Assembly (NCBI GenBank): GCA_963838385.1
Contig: CAWIRE010000003.1
Span: 682,001 to 746,000, forward strand
Source of the DNA: DAHUYF01 sp963838385
Lineage (GTDB): Bacteria; Pseudomonadota; Alphaproteobacteria; ATCC43930; CGMCC-115725
DNA: 64,000 nucleotides
Direction of reading: 5' to 3'
Shown: positions 40,927 through 49,625 of the stretch, one piece after another
Layout of the letters: every line of letters begins with the position of its first letter
Position numbering within the stretch: the stretch's first letter is position 1
Notes under the pieces: model-generated
Databases searched by the model: none
What the model was told of the DNA's origin: nothing
What the model saw: only the letters and a program-made list of their open reading frames with translations
Position numbers and translations under genes: made by a program

Positions 40927-43518
40927 TCAGGCCGCGCGCGGCATGTCGGCCGCCGGCGCCGTCTCCGGCGCGGGCGCCACCGGGGTCACGCCCTGGCTCT
41001 TCGCCACCGTCTCGATGATGCCGTGCATCAGCCGGCCGAACTCGAGCGTGCGGTAGGCCACCAGCGCGCTCTGCAGCAGCCCGATGACGCCGATCACCGC
41101 CGCCGCCGCCGGCGCGTCGAGGATCAGCGCCGCGGCGGTGGCGACGGCATAGCCGCGCAGGATGAAGGCGGAGAGCCGCGACAGGCGCATGGCGCAGCGC
41201 ACGCGCAGCAGCCGCTTCAGGCCGCCGTGGTTCTCGGTGCAGACCAGCACGAAGGCGCGGCTCCAGAGGCCGCGCGCGATCTTGAGATCCCAGTCGTTCC
41301 AGCCCTGATCGGTGACGATGAAGTATTTCTGCGGCGTCAGGAAGCGCAGCAGCCCGCCCAGCAGCAGCTCCTTCTCGTCGCCGCGCTCGCTCCAATAGGA
41401 GAGATAGAAGGCGCGGTCGCGCCAGTCGAGCCGCGCCTTCTGCCGCGCGACGGGGATGGCTTCGGGCGCGTGCTCATGCGTGCGCATCTCGCGCACGCGC
41501 CATTTGAGCCGCTCCCAGCCGCGCAGGATCGGCCCGAGATAGATCAGCAGCGCCACCAGCGCCCGCGCCTTGAGCCCGGTGAAGCGCTTGTCGATCGGCG
41601 CCTTGAGCGCGCCGTTGATGCACAGCACCCAGGTGGTCAGCAGCGGCACGGTGAGCAGCCAGGCCCAGCCGCCGGCGACGATGCCGCCCAGCGCCAGCAG
41701 GATGGCGATGACGTTCCACTCGAAGCTGAGCGGCAGGAAGGCGGCGAGCGAGGAGGGCGGCTCGTACATGGTCTGGAACAGGCCGCGGCCGAAGACGCCG
41801 GAATAGATCAGCGGCTTCCTGGACAGCAGCAGCGCCGCCGAGAGGTCGCCATAGATGCGGCCCAGCCATTTCGCCTGGCCGAACAGGTTGAAGCGGAAGG
41901 GGTGCTTGGAATAGACCAGCGCCTCCGCCTTGCCGTAGCCGCGCTGCTGGCCGATATAGGCCTTCACGGTGTTGCGGCGGAAATGCCAGACCACCGCCGC
42001 CGGGCTGAAGCCGATGGTGTAGCCGGCATCCTGGAAGCGCCAGCAGATGTCGACATCGTCGCCGGCGGCGCGGTAGATCGGATCGAAGCCGCCCATGCGC
42101 AGCAGCACGTCGCGGCGGAACGCCATGTTGCAGCCGGCGATGTGCTCGGCCACGTCGTCGGAGAGCAGCACATGGGTCGGCCCGCCGGGCGATACCGCGA
42201 CCGCGGCCGGCACCAGGCTGTCCTCGGGCGGCGGGAAATTGGGGCCGCCGCAGGCCATCAGCTGCGCCGTCTCCATCTTGGCGACGAGATAGGTCAGCCA
42301 GTCGGGATCGGCGACGCAGTCGCTGTCGGTATAGGCCACGATCTCGCCGCCGGCGGCATTGGCCCCGACATTGCGCGCCACCGACAGTCCCTTGTTCGGC
42401 TGGCTGATGATCCGGCAATAGGGGAAGCGCTCGGAGATCTCGAGCGTGCGGTCGGTCGAGCCGTCATTGACGACGATGACCTCGTAATCGGGATAGTTGA
42501 GCTTCTCCAGCGAGGCGAGGCATGCCTCCATGGTGCGCTCGGCATTATAGGCGCACACCACCACCGAGACGCGCGGATAGTGCGGCAGGCGCGGCGGGAT
42601 CGGCCCCTGATAGCAGGCGCGGACGGCGGCAAAGGCCGGCTTCGGCGCGCGCTCGCGGTCGACCAGGCCGAAGGCCCAGTCCTCGACCAGATGCCCGCCG
42701 GTGAACCATTCGTCGGTCCAGGCGAAGACGAAGGCGCCGGCGACGCCCATCTCGAAGGCCGTGCGCAGCTGCCAGGACAGGATCTTCGCCTGCTCCTGCG
42801 TGCCCTCGCGCAGCGAATCGATGCCGAACTCGGTCAGCACCAGCGGCCGGTCGACGGCGAGGTTGTGCAGGCGCGAGAGATAGCGGCGGAAGGCGGGCTC
42901 GTTGTGCAGGTAGACGTTGAAGCAGAGGAAATCGGTGAAGTCGATGGTGAGGTATTCGGTCGACGGGAAATTGGCGTAGCTGACCAGGCCCTCCGGGTGG
43001 ATTTCCTTGACCGCGCCGACCAGCTCGCGCAGGAAGGCGCGCACCCGCTCCGGCCCGTGCCAGCGCACCATGTCCGGCGGGATCTCGTTGCCGACGAGGT
43101 AGGCCAGGATGGCGGGATGGCGGTCGAGCCCGCGCACCGCCTCGACCACGGTGCGGATGATCTCGGCCTGGACCGGCGGGCTGTCGAGAAAGGTGATGTG
43201 CTGCGCCCAGGGAATGCCCGCCAGCACCTTGAGCCCCGCCGCCGCGGCCAGGTCGAGCAGCCAGACCGGCGGCACGGTGAAGACGCGCAGCGTGTTGGCG
43301 CCCATCTCCGCCATCAGCCGGAAGTCGCGGATCACCGTCTCGCGCTCCGGGAACTGCGCGCCATGCGAGCCGGGAGCGAAGGGGCCGTAGGTCACGCCCT
43401 TGACGAAGAACTTGGCCTCGCCGGCGAAGAAGAACTTGCCGTGGACGCTGAGCGCCGCGCTCTTCGCGCCGGCAGACACTGGCTGGCGTACCGCGATGGC
43501 GGTCTCGACCGGCTGCAT
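40927..43518 (-). CDS. Glycoside hydrolase (TIM barrel)-glycosyltransferase family 2 fusion
   Basis: Bifunctional protein of 863 residues. Residues 25-305 form a clan-A type barrel with both acid residues in place: LVGNEIPPDM (Glu 145) and LVLTEFGID (Glu 230). Residues 316-560 are a GT2 domain: VVVCAYNAERTMEACLASLE, VVNDGSTD, AYTDSDC and GDDVDICWRFQDAG. Two membrane segments near 590-640, and more at 780-830, anchor it. The order enzyme-synthase in one chain suggests coupled synthesis and transfer or trimming of a glucan. It precedes the ABC exporter gene and follows galE. Confidence 0.87.
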   Translation of the reverse strand: MQPVETAIAVRQPVSAGAKSAALSVHGKFFFAGEAKFFVKGVTYGPFAPGSHGAQFPERETVIRDFRLMAEMGANTLRVFTVPPVWLLDLAAAAGLKVLAGIPWAQHITFLDSPPVQAEIIRTVVEAVRGLDRHPAILAYLVGNEIPPDMVRWHGPERVRAFLRELVGAVKEIHPEGLVSYANFPSTEYLTIDFTDFLCFNVYLHNEPAFRRYLSRLHNLAVDRPLVLTEFGIDSLREGTQEQAKILSWQLRTAFEMGVAGAFVFAWTDEWFTGGHLVEDWAFGLVDRERAPKPAFAAVRACYQGPIPPRLPHYPRVSVVVCAYNAERTMEACLASLEKLNYPDYEVIVVNDGSTDRTLEISERFPYCRIISQPNKGLSVARNVGANAAGGEIVAYTDSDCVADPDWLTYLVAKMETAQLMACGGPNFPPPEDSLVPAAVAVSPGGPTHVLLSDDVAEHIAGCNMAFRRDVLLRMGGFDPIYRAAGDDVDICWRFQDAGYTIGFSPAAVVWHFRRNTVKAYIGQQRGYGKAEALVYSKHPFRFNLFGQAKWLGRIYGDLSAALLLSRKPLIYSGVFGRGLFQTMYEPPSSLAAFLPLSFEWNVIAILLALGGIVAGGWAWLLTVPLLTTWVLCINGALKAPIDKRFTGLKARALVALLIYLGPILRGWERLKWRVREMRTHEHAPEAIPVARQKARLDWRDRAFYLSYWSERGDEKELLLGGLLRFLTPQKYFIVTDQGWNDWDLKIARGLWSRAFVLVCTENHGGLKRLLRVRCAMRLSRLSAFILRGYAVATAAALILDAPAAAAVIGVIGLLQSALVAYRTLEFGRLMHGIIETVAKSQGVTPVAPAPETAPAADMPRAA

Positions 43519-43686
43519 GATCCCGCTCGACTCCCGTGACGTTCTGGGGCTGACGAGACCCTTCCGACCGCTGTGCGGCCGGCCCCCGGCTGGGCCCGTC
43601 GGCTCGCTGCCCGTAGCAGAACGTTGCCTCGGGCCGCTCTATTCCGCGGCCGGGATAGCGCCGCAGAAAGCCCAGCCTGTCAAGCG

Positions 43687-44679
43687 TCAGCCTTCGGCCG
43701 CGGCGTTGCGGCGGCGATGCCAGGCCCAGGCGGTGGCGATGATGCTGTCGAGGTCGGAGCGGCGGGGGGTCCAGCCGAGCACCGCCCGGGCGCGCGTGGC
43801 GTCGGCCACCAGGGCCGGGGGATCGCCGGGCCGCTTCGGCGCCTCGCGCTGGGGTATGCGCCGGCCGGTGACGCGCTCGGCCGCGGCGATGACCTCGCGC
43901 ACCGAATGGCCCTGGCCGGTGGCGAGGTTGAGGGCAAGGCTGTCGCCGCCGCGCTCGAGATGGCCGAGGGCCAGCACATGCGCCGCGGCGAGGTCGTCGA
44001 CATGGATGTAGTCGCGGACGGCGCTGCCGTCCGGGGTCGGGTAGTCCGTGCCGAAGATGTCGATCTGCGCGCGCCGTCCCAGCGCCGCGTCGAGGATCAG
44101 CGGGATGAGATGCGTCTCGGGCTCGTGCTGCTCGCCGATCTCGCCCTCGGCATCGGCGCCGGCGGCGTTGAAATAGCGCAGCGAGGCATGGCGCAGCCCG
44201 TGCGCGACGCCTTCCCAATGGAGCAGCCGCTCGACCATCAGCTTGCTCTCGCCATAAGGATTGACCGGACGCTGCGGCATGTCCTCGCGGATCGGCACGC
44301 CCTCCGGCACGCCATAGGTGGCGCAGGTCGAGGAGAAGACCAGCCGGCGCACCCCCGCCTCGCGCATGGCATCGAGCAGGGCGAGGCTGTTGACCACGTT
44401 GTTGGCGAAGTAGCGCTCCGGGGCGGTCATGGATTCCCCGACATAGGCGAAGGCGGCGAAATGCATCACCGCCTCGACCCCGAAGCGCCGCAGCGTCTGG
44501 GCGACCAGCGCGCGGTCGCCGACATCGCCTTCGACCAGCGGGCCCCAGCGCACCGCTTCGCGATGGCCGTAAACGAGGTTGTCGAGCACCACGGGGGAAT
44601 ACCCCGCCCGGGCGAGCGCCTTGGCGGCGTGGCTGCCGATATACCCGGCCCCGCCGGTGACCAGAACCGCCTTGCTCAT
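43687..44679 (-). CDS. galE: UDP-glucose 4-epimerase
   Basis: Interconverts UDP-glucose and UDP-galactose. The 330-residue extended SDR has the NAD loop TGGAGYIGSHAAKAL, the catalytic SSTCATYG and YGESK, and the sugar-binding FNAAGAD and DYIHVDDLA. ATG 44679 marks the family N-terminus (MSKAVLVTGG); 80 upstream in-frame residues are non-homologous. It shares the strand with the glycosyltransferase fusion 169 bases downstream and diverges from ugd. Confidence 0.94.
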   Translation of the reverse strand: MSKAVLVTGGAGYIGSHAAKALARAGYSPVVLDNLVYGHREAVRWGPLVEGDVGDRALVAQTLRRFGVEAVMHFAAFAYVGESMTAPERYFANNVVNSLALLDAMREAGVRRLVFSSTCATYGVPEGVPIREDMPQRPVNPYGESKLMVERLLHWEGVAHGLRHASLRYFNAAGADAEGEIGEQHEPETHLIPLILDAALGRRAQIDIFGTDYPTPDGSAVRDYIHVDDLAAAHVLALGHLERGGDSLALNLATGQGHSVREVIAAAERVTGRRIPQREAPKRPGDPPALVADATRARAVLGWTPRRSDLDSIIATAWAWHRRRNAAAEG

Positions 44680-45038
44680 GCCTGCCTGCACTGTCCCGGG
44701 GTGCCGATCGAGAGCCGCCAGAGCCGCCGGATCTCCTGCCGTGGTACCCGGAGCGCGGTGATACGACGAACGCAGCCCGCGAACAAGACGTTCCCGGCAC
44801 CCCCTGCGGCGCGAGGCCCCGGTCGGTCGGCACCGCTGCTTGACGACGCGGCGGGATTGCGACTTACTGCCGCGGGGCAACGACCCTTCCGGCTCTCCAA
44901 TACCGTCGGCCGCCACCCATTTACGGGCGAGCGGGCGCCTCGGGGCGGGCGGGGAATGGCGTCGCCCCGGAGGGTGTGGCGGGCAGGAATATTTCCCTCG
45001 GCCGCCCGTTCTTGGACCATCGCCCGACAGGAGAAGCC
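44680..45038. other. Divergent intergenic region, no gene recognised
   Basis: About 360 bases between galE and ugd. I see no convincing ORF, RNA or strong hairpin. It must hold both promoters; a GACAGGAGAAG ribosome site precedes ugd. Confidence 0.5.
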
Positions 45039-46388
45039 ATGCGCATTGCGATGATCGGCACCGGCTATGTGGGTCTCGTCTCCGGCGCCTGTTTCTCCGA
45101 GTTCGGCGTTAACGTTGTTTGCGTCGACAAGGACGAGGGCAAGATCGCCCGGCTGCGCTCCGGCAAGATGCCGATCTACGAGCCCGGGCTCGACCAGATC
45201 GTCGACAGCAACGTGCGGGCCGGCCGCCTCTCCTTCACCACCGATCTCGCCGCCGCGGTCGCCGGGGCGGATGCCGTGTTCATCGCCGTCGGCACGCCGT
45301 CGCGCCGCGGCGACGGCCATGCCGACCTCTCTTATGTCTTCGGCGCCGCCGAGGAGATCGCGCGCTCGCTCGGCGGCTATGCCGTGGTGGTGACGAAATC
45401 GACGGTACCGGTGGGCACCGGCCGGCGCGTCGCCGAGATCCTGCGCAAGACCCGCCCCGAGCTCGATTTCGACGTGGTGTCGAATCCGGAATTCCTGCGC
45501 GAAGGCTCGGCGATCCAGGATTTCATGCGCCCCGACCGCGTCGTCATCGGCGCCGAGAGCGACCGCGCCCGCACCGTCATGCGCGAGCTCTACCGGCCGC
45601 TCTACCTGATCGAGACGCCGCTGATCTTCACCTCGGTGGAGACGGCGGAGCTGACGAAATACGCCGCCAACAGCTTCCTCGCCACCAAGATCTCCTTCAT
45701 CAACGAGATCGCCGATCTCTGCGAGGCGGTGGGCGCCGACGTGCAGGACGTGGCCAAGGGCATCGGCCTCGACGGCCGCATCGGCCGCAAGTTCCTCCAT
45801 GCCGGCCCCGGCTATGGCGGCTCCTGCTTTCCCAAGGATTGCCTCGCGCTGGCGCGGACCGCGCAGGAGGCGGGTGCGCCCGTCACCATCGTCGAGACCA
45901 CGGTCAAGGTGAACGAGACGCGCAAGGAGCGCATGGCCGCGCGCGTCATCCGCGCCTGCGGCGGCGCGGTCGAGGGCAAGACCATCGCCGTGCTCGGCCT
46001 CACCTTCAAGCCCAACACCGACGACATGCGCGAGAGCCCGAGCCTTGCCGTCATCCCGGCGCTGCAACAGGCCGGCGCCGCGGTCCGCGCCTTCGATCCC
46101 GAGGGCGTGGAGGAGGCGAAGAAGCTGCTCGACGGCGTCGCCTTCTGCAACGGCGCCTATGACGCCATGGACGGCGCCGACGCGCTGGTCATCCTCACCG
46201 AGTGGAACGAGTTCCGCGCCCTCGACCTGAAGCGGGTCAAGGCGCTGCTGCGCTCGCCCACCGTCATCGATCTCCGCAACATCTACAAGCCCGCCGACAT
46301 GGCGGAGGCGGGCTTCTACTACTTCAGCATCGGTCGCAGCTCGGTCGAGCCCGCGCGCGGCGACCAGCGGGTCCGGGCGCAGGGATAG
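45039..46388 (+). CDS. ugd: UDP-glucose 6-dehydrogenase
   Basis: Oxidises UDP-glucose to UDP-glucuronate with two NAD. The 449-residue protein has the N-terminal NAD fold MIGTGYVGLVSGACF, the conserved VGTPS and STVPVGTG, the catalytic cysteine in GYGGSCFPKDC (near residue 262), and the C-terminal sugar-binding domain with LTFKPNTDDMRESPS. ATG 45039 follows CAGGAGAAG. The decarboxylase gene uxs follows 11 bases later, so its product is immediately used. Confidence 0.96.
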   Translation: MRIAMIGTGYVGLVSGACFSEFGVNVVCVDKDEGKIARLRSGKMPIYEPGLDQIVDSNVRAGRLSFTTDLAAAVAGADAVFIAVGTPSRRGDGHADLSYVFGAAEEIARSLGGYAVVVTKSTVPVGTGRRVAEILRKTRPELDFDVVSNPEFLREGSAIQDFMRPDRVVIGAESDRARTVMRELYRPLYLIETPLIFTSVETAELTKYAANSFLATKISFINEIADLCEAVGADVQDVAKGIGLDGRIGRKFLHAGPGYGGSCFPKDCLALARTAQEAGAPVTIVETTVKVNETRKERMAARVIRACGGAVEGKTIAVLGLTFKPNTDDMRESPSLAVIPALQQAGAAVRAFDPEGVEEAKKLLDGVAFCNGAYDAMDGADALVILTEWNEFRALDLKRVKALLRSPTVIDLRNIYKPADMAEAGFYYFSIGRSSVEPARGDQRVRAQG

Positions 46389-46399
46389 GTGGACGGTCT

Positions 46400-47389
46400 A
46401 TGAGCTCGAGCAAGAAGCGCATCCTCATCACCGGCGGTGCCGGTTTCCTCGGCTCGCATCTGAGCGAGCGTCTGCTGGCCGACGGCAACGACGTGCTCTG
46501 CGTCGACAATTACTTCACCGGGCGCAAGGCCAACATCGCCCATCTCCTGCCCAACCCCAATTTCGAGGCGATGCGCCACGACATCTGCTTTCCGCTCTAT
46601 GTCGAGGTCGACGAGATCTACAATCTCGCCTGTCCCGCCTCGCCGATCCATTACCAGTTCGACCCGGTGCAGACGACCAAGACCAGCGTCACCGGCGCCA
46701 TCAACATGCTGGGCCTCGCCAAGCGCGTGCGCGCCAAGGTGTTCCAGGCCTCGACCTCCGAGGTCTATGGCGACCCGATCGTCCATCCCCAGCGCGAGGA
46801 TTACCGCGGCAACGTCAATCCGATCGGCCCGCGCGCCTGCTACGACGAGGGCAAGCGCTGCGCCGAGACGCTGTTCTTCGACTATCACCGCCAGCACCGG
46901 CTGCGCATCCGCGTGGCGCGCATCTTCAACACTTACGGCCCGCGCATGCATCCCAATGACGGCCGCGTGGTGTCGAACTTCATCGTCCAGGCGCTGAAGG
47001 GCGAGCCGATCACGCTCTACGGCGACGGCTCGCAGACCCGCGCCTTCTGCTATGTCGACGACCTCGTCGACGGCTTCGTCCGCCTGATGGCGGCGCCCGA
47101 CGACGTCACCGGACCGATCAATCTCGGCAATCCCGTCGAGACCACGGTGGCCGAGCTTGCCGAGAAGATCATCGCGCTCACCGGCTCGCGCTCCACCATC
47201 GTGCGCAAGCCGCTGCCGGTCGACGACCCCGTGCAGCGCTGCCCCGACATCTCCCGGGCGCGCGACATCCTGGGCTGGCAGCCGCGCGTGCCGCTCGAGC
47301 TCGGGCTCGAGCGCACCATCGCCTTCTTCGACCGCCTGCTGGCGGAGGATGGCGAGACCAGGACCGCGGTGCTCCATCTGCGCGCGTAG
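46400..47389 (+). CDS. uxs: UDP-glucuronate decarboxylase (UDP-xylose synthase)
   Basis: Converts UDP-glucuronate to UDP-xylose. The 329-residue SDR protein has TGGAGFLGSHLSERL, the UXS-type FNLACPASPIHYQ (here YNLACPASPIHYQFDP), STSEVYGDP, YDEGKRCAE with catalytic Tyr/Lys, and GDGSQTRAFCYVDDLVDG. The Arg-Arg pattern of 4-amino-arabinose enzymes is absent. ATG 46400 directly follows ugd, giving a two-gene unit that supplies xylose for surface glycan. A palindromic repeat begins at the stop codon. Confidence 0.94.
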   Translation: MSSSKKRILITGGAGFLGSHLSERLLADGNDVLCVDNYFTGRKANIAHLLPNPNFEAMRHDICFPLYVEVDEIYNLACPASPIHYQFDPVQTTKTSVTGAINMLGLAKRVRAKVFQASTSEVYGDPIVHPQREDYRGNVNPIGPRACYDEGKRCAETLFFDYHRQHRLRIRVARIFNTYGPRMHPNDGRVVSNFIVQALKGEPITLYGDGSQTRAFCYVDDLVDGFVRLMAAPDDVTGPINLGNPVETTVAELAEKIIALTGSRSTIVRKPLPVDDPVQRCPDISRARDILGWQPRVPLELGLERTIAFFDRLLAEDGETRTAVLHLRA

Positions 47390-47470
47390 CCGAAGGCGCG
47401 ACGCGCCTTCGGCTACGCGCGGCGGCGACAGCGGTTGCGTGAGCAACCGCGAGAGCCGCACCGTGCGGGC
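47384..47470 (+). repeat. REP-like palindromic repeat, copy 3
   Basis: A perfect 17-bp stem (47384-47400 with 47402-47418) begins within the last codons of uxs and includes the stop; the second stem is GCGGTTGC-GTGA-GCAACCGC (47431-47450), followed by GAGAGCCGCACCG. The stem-two core and tail match the other copies, and stem one is a longer variant. Confidence 0.7.
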
Positions 47471-47563
47471 TAGCCGCCTCGGCGATCAACACGCCGTGAG
47501 GCGCCCGGCCCGACCGCCTCGCCTCGGATGCCGCCGGCGCCGCGACCGGCTATAATCGGCGCC

Positions 47564-48502
47564 ATGGATCGTCCGGTCACGCTGCCGATGGACGGGCCGG
47601 TGCTGGTCTTCGGCGGGCCCTACAGCAACCTCGAAGCGACCCGCGCGGTGCTCGACGCGGCGGCGCGGCGCGGCATCCCGGGCCGCCGCATCCTGTGCAC
47701 CGGCGACGTCGTCGCCTATGCCGCCGATGCCGGCGCCACGCTCGACCTGCTGCGCCGGGCGGGCGTCGCGGTGGTGATGGGGAATTGCGAGGAGCAGCTC
47801 GGCACCGGCGCCGCCGATTGCGGCTGCGGCTATGCCGAGGGCAGCGCGTGCGACCTGCTGGCCAATTCCTGGTACGCCCATGCCCAGCGCGGCCTCGATG
47901 ACGAGGCGCGCGCCTGGATGGCGGCGCTGCCGCGCCGGATCGACATCGTGCTCGCCGGCCGGCGGCTGGCGGCGGTGCATGGCAGCGTGCGGCAGATCAA
48001 CCGCTTCATCTTCGCCTCGACCCCGGCGGCGGTGAAGCGCGAGGAGCTCGACGCCGCCCAATGCGACGGCGTCATCGCCGGCCATTGCGGCCTGCCGTTC
48101 AGCCAGGTGATCGATGGCCGGCTCTGGCACAATGCCGGCGCCATCGGCATGCCCGCCAATGACGGCACGCCCAGGGTCTGGTATAGCGTCTTGTCGCCGT
48201 CACCCGAAGGCATCGCGGTCGAGCATGTGCCGCTCACCTACGACCACGCCGCCGCCGCCGCCAAGATGCGCGCGGCCGGCCTGCCCGAAGGCTATGCCGG
48301 GGCGCTCGAGACCGGGCTCTGGCCGAGCCTCGACGTGCTGCCGGCGTCCGAGCGGGCGGCGGGCGGGGCGGCGCTGGCGCCGGGCGGCCTGCTGTGGCGC
48401 GACGACGGCCGTTGCCGCGCGGGACACGGTCTTGGCCGGAGCCGCCGTCCTCGCCGCCGGCGCGGCCGCTCGATCCGGCGAAATTCCGCGATCCCGCGCT
48501 GA
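47564..48502 (+). CDS. Metallophosphoesterase family protein
   Basis: A 312-residue calcineurin-like phosphoesterase. Metal-ligand motifs appear as VLVFGGPYSNLEAT, CTGDVVAYAADAG, MGNCEEQL, and AGHCGLPFSQVIDG with GAIGMPANDG; the first aspartate is replaced (GGP), unlike most members, where GD-H-D is expected. The C-terminus runs 109 bases into the radical SAM gene and becomes Arg-rich, so its end is uncertain. ATG 47564 has only a weak upstream site. The overlap implies translational coupling with the radical SAM gene. Confidence 0.78.
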   Translation: MDRPVTLPMDGPVLVFGGPYSNLEATRAVLDAAARRGIPGRRILCTGDVVAYAADAGATLDLLRRAGVAVVMGNCEEQLGTGAADCGCGYAEGSACDLLANSWYAHAQRGLDDEARAWMAALPRRIDIVLAGRRLAAVHGSVRQINRFIFASTPAAVKREELDAAQCDGVIAGHCGLPFSQVIDGRLWHNAGAIGMPANDGTPRVWYSVLSPSPEGIAVEHVPLTYDHAAAAAKMRAAGLPEGYAGALETGLWPSLDVLPASERAAGGAALAPGGLLWRDDGRCRAGHGLGRSRRPRRRRGRSIRRNSAIPR

Positions 48503-49395
48503 CCGCCGCCGGCGAGCGGCGCGCCACGGTGGCGCTCGCCGCGCTCAAGACGCTGTGGTTCAACACCGGCACGCTGTGCAACATCGCCTGCCCGCATTGC
48601 TATATCGAATCCAGTCCGCGCAATGACCGGCTCGCCTATCTCGCCGCGGCCGAGATGCGCCGCTATCTCGACGAGATCGCGCGCGACCGCTGGCCGACGG
48701 AGGAGATCGGCTTCACCGGCGGCGAGCCCTTCATGAACCCCGAGATCATCGAGATGCTGGAGGAATGCCTCGCCGGCGGCTTCCGCGTGCTGGTGCTGAC
48801 CAATGCGATGCGGCCGATGCAGCGCCTGCAGCCGCGGCTCACGGACCTCCGGCGCCGGCTCGGGGCGCGCCTCACCATCCGCGTCTCGCTCGACCACTAC
48901 ACCCGCGCGCTGCACGAGGAGGAGCGCGGCGCCGATACCTGGCAGCCGACGGTCGACGGGCTGAAATGGCTGGCGGCCAACGGCTTCGCCACCGCGGTGG
49001 CCGGCCGCACCCTCTGGGGCGAGCCCGATTGCGCCATGCGCCAGGGCTTCGCGCGGCTCTTCGCCGAGGAGGGGCTGGCGATCGACGCCGCCGACCCGCA
49101 GCAGCTGGTGATCTTTCCCGAGATGGACGAGGCCGCCGACGTGCCGGAGATCACCACCGCCTGCTGGGATATTCTCCATGTCGATCCCGGCGCGGTGATG
49201 TGCGCCTCCTCGCGCATGGTGGTGAAGCGCAAGGGCGCCGAGGCGCCGAGCGTGATCGCCTGCACGCTGTTGCCCTACGATCCCCAGTTCGATCTCGGCC
49301 CGACGCTCGCCGCCGCCGCCGGCGCGGTGAGCCTCAACCACCAGCACTGCGCCAAGTTCTGCGTCCTCGGCGGCGGCGCCTGCAGCCGGGCCTAG
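48394..49395 (+). CDS. Radical SAM protein with C-terminal cysteine cluster
   Basis: A 333-residue radical SAM enzyme. The [4Fe-4S] motif is LCNIACPHC (Cys 62, 66, 69), followed by GFTGGEPFMNPE and VLVLTNAMRP. At the C-terminus MCASSRM, IACTLLP and HCAKFCVLGGGAC supply enough cysteines for an auxiliary cluster (SPASM-like). Substrate unknown. The start must be GTG 48394 or TTG 48412, because the next ATG lies beyond the CxxxCxxC motif. Starting inside the phosphoesterase gene, the pair is probably one functional unit. Confidence 0.82.
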   Translation: MARRRPLPRGTRSWPEPPSSPPARPLDPAKFRDPALTAAGERRATVALAALKTLWFNTGTLCNIACPHCYIESSPRNDRLAYLAAAEMRRYLDEIARDRWPTEEIGFTGGEPFMNPEIIEMLEECLAGGFRVLVLTNAMRPMQRLQPRLTDLRRRLGARLTIRVSLDHYTRALHEEERGADTWQPTVDGLKWLAANGFATAVAGRTLWGEPDCAMRQGFARLFAEEGLAIDAADPQQLVIFPEMDEAADVPEITTACWDILHVDPGAVMCASSRMVVKRKGAEAPSVIACTLLPYDPQFDLGPTLAAAAGAVSLNHQHCAKFCVLGGGACSRA

Positions 49396-49408
49396 CGCGA
49401 GCGCGACC

Positions 49409-49624
49409 GCGGAGTTACGGTGCGGAGTTACGGTGACAGTAATCTGTCGCCGTAATTCTGAGCCCCTCTCCCGCTTGCGGGAGAGGGTGGCGAGCGCAGC
49501 GAGCCGGGTGAGGGTTGCCCGCCGCGAAGTCGGAGCTGAGCAGGGATGCATCATTCTCTGATGGGCGCTCCCTCACCCGACGCGGGCTTCGCCCGCGTCA
49601 CCCTCTCCCGCATGCGGGAGAGGG
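49409..49624. repeat. Compound palindromic repeat between convergent genes
   Basis: Two CCCTCTCCCGC/GCGGGAGAGGG hairpins (49464-49487 and 49601-49624) are arranged head to head with GGGTGAGGG (49504) and CCCTCACCC (49570). Between them is GACGCGGGC-TTC-GCCCGCGTC (49579-49599). A tandem 13-base duplication GCGGAGTTACGGT occupies 49409-49434. Located between convergent stops at 49395 and 49626, it may act as a bidirectional terminator. A single copy of the core lies between ccr and mcd. Confidence 0.7.
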
Positions 49625-49625
49625 T

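Noticed and set aside
41023..43539. An 838-residue plus-strand ORF
   Set aside because: Antisense to the hydrolase-glycosyltransferase fusion. Its composition (runs of Arg, His, Gln, Asp) is typical of antisense translation in GC-rich DNA.
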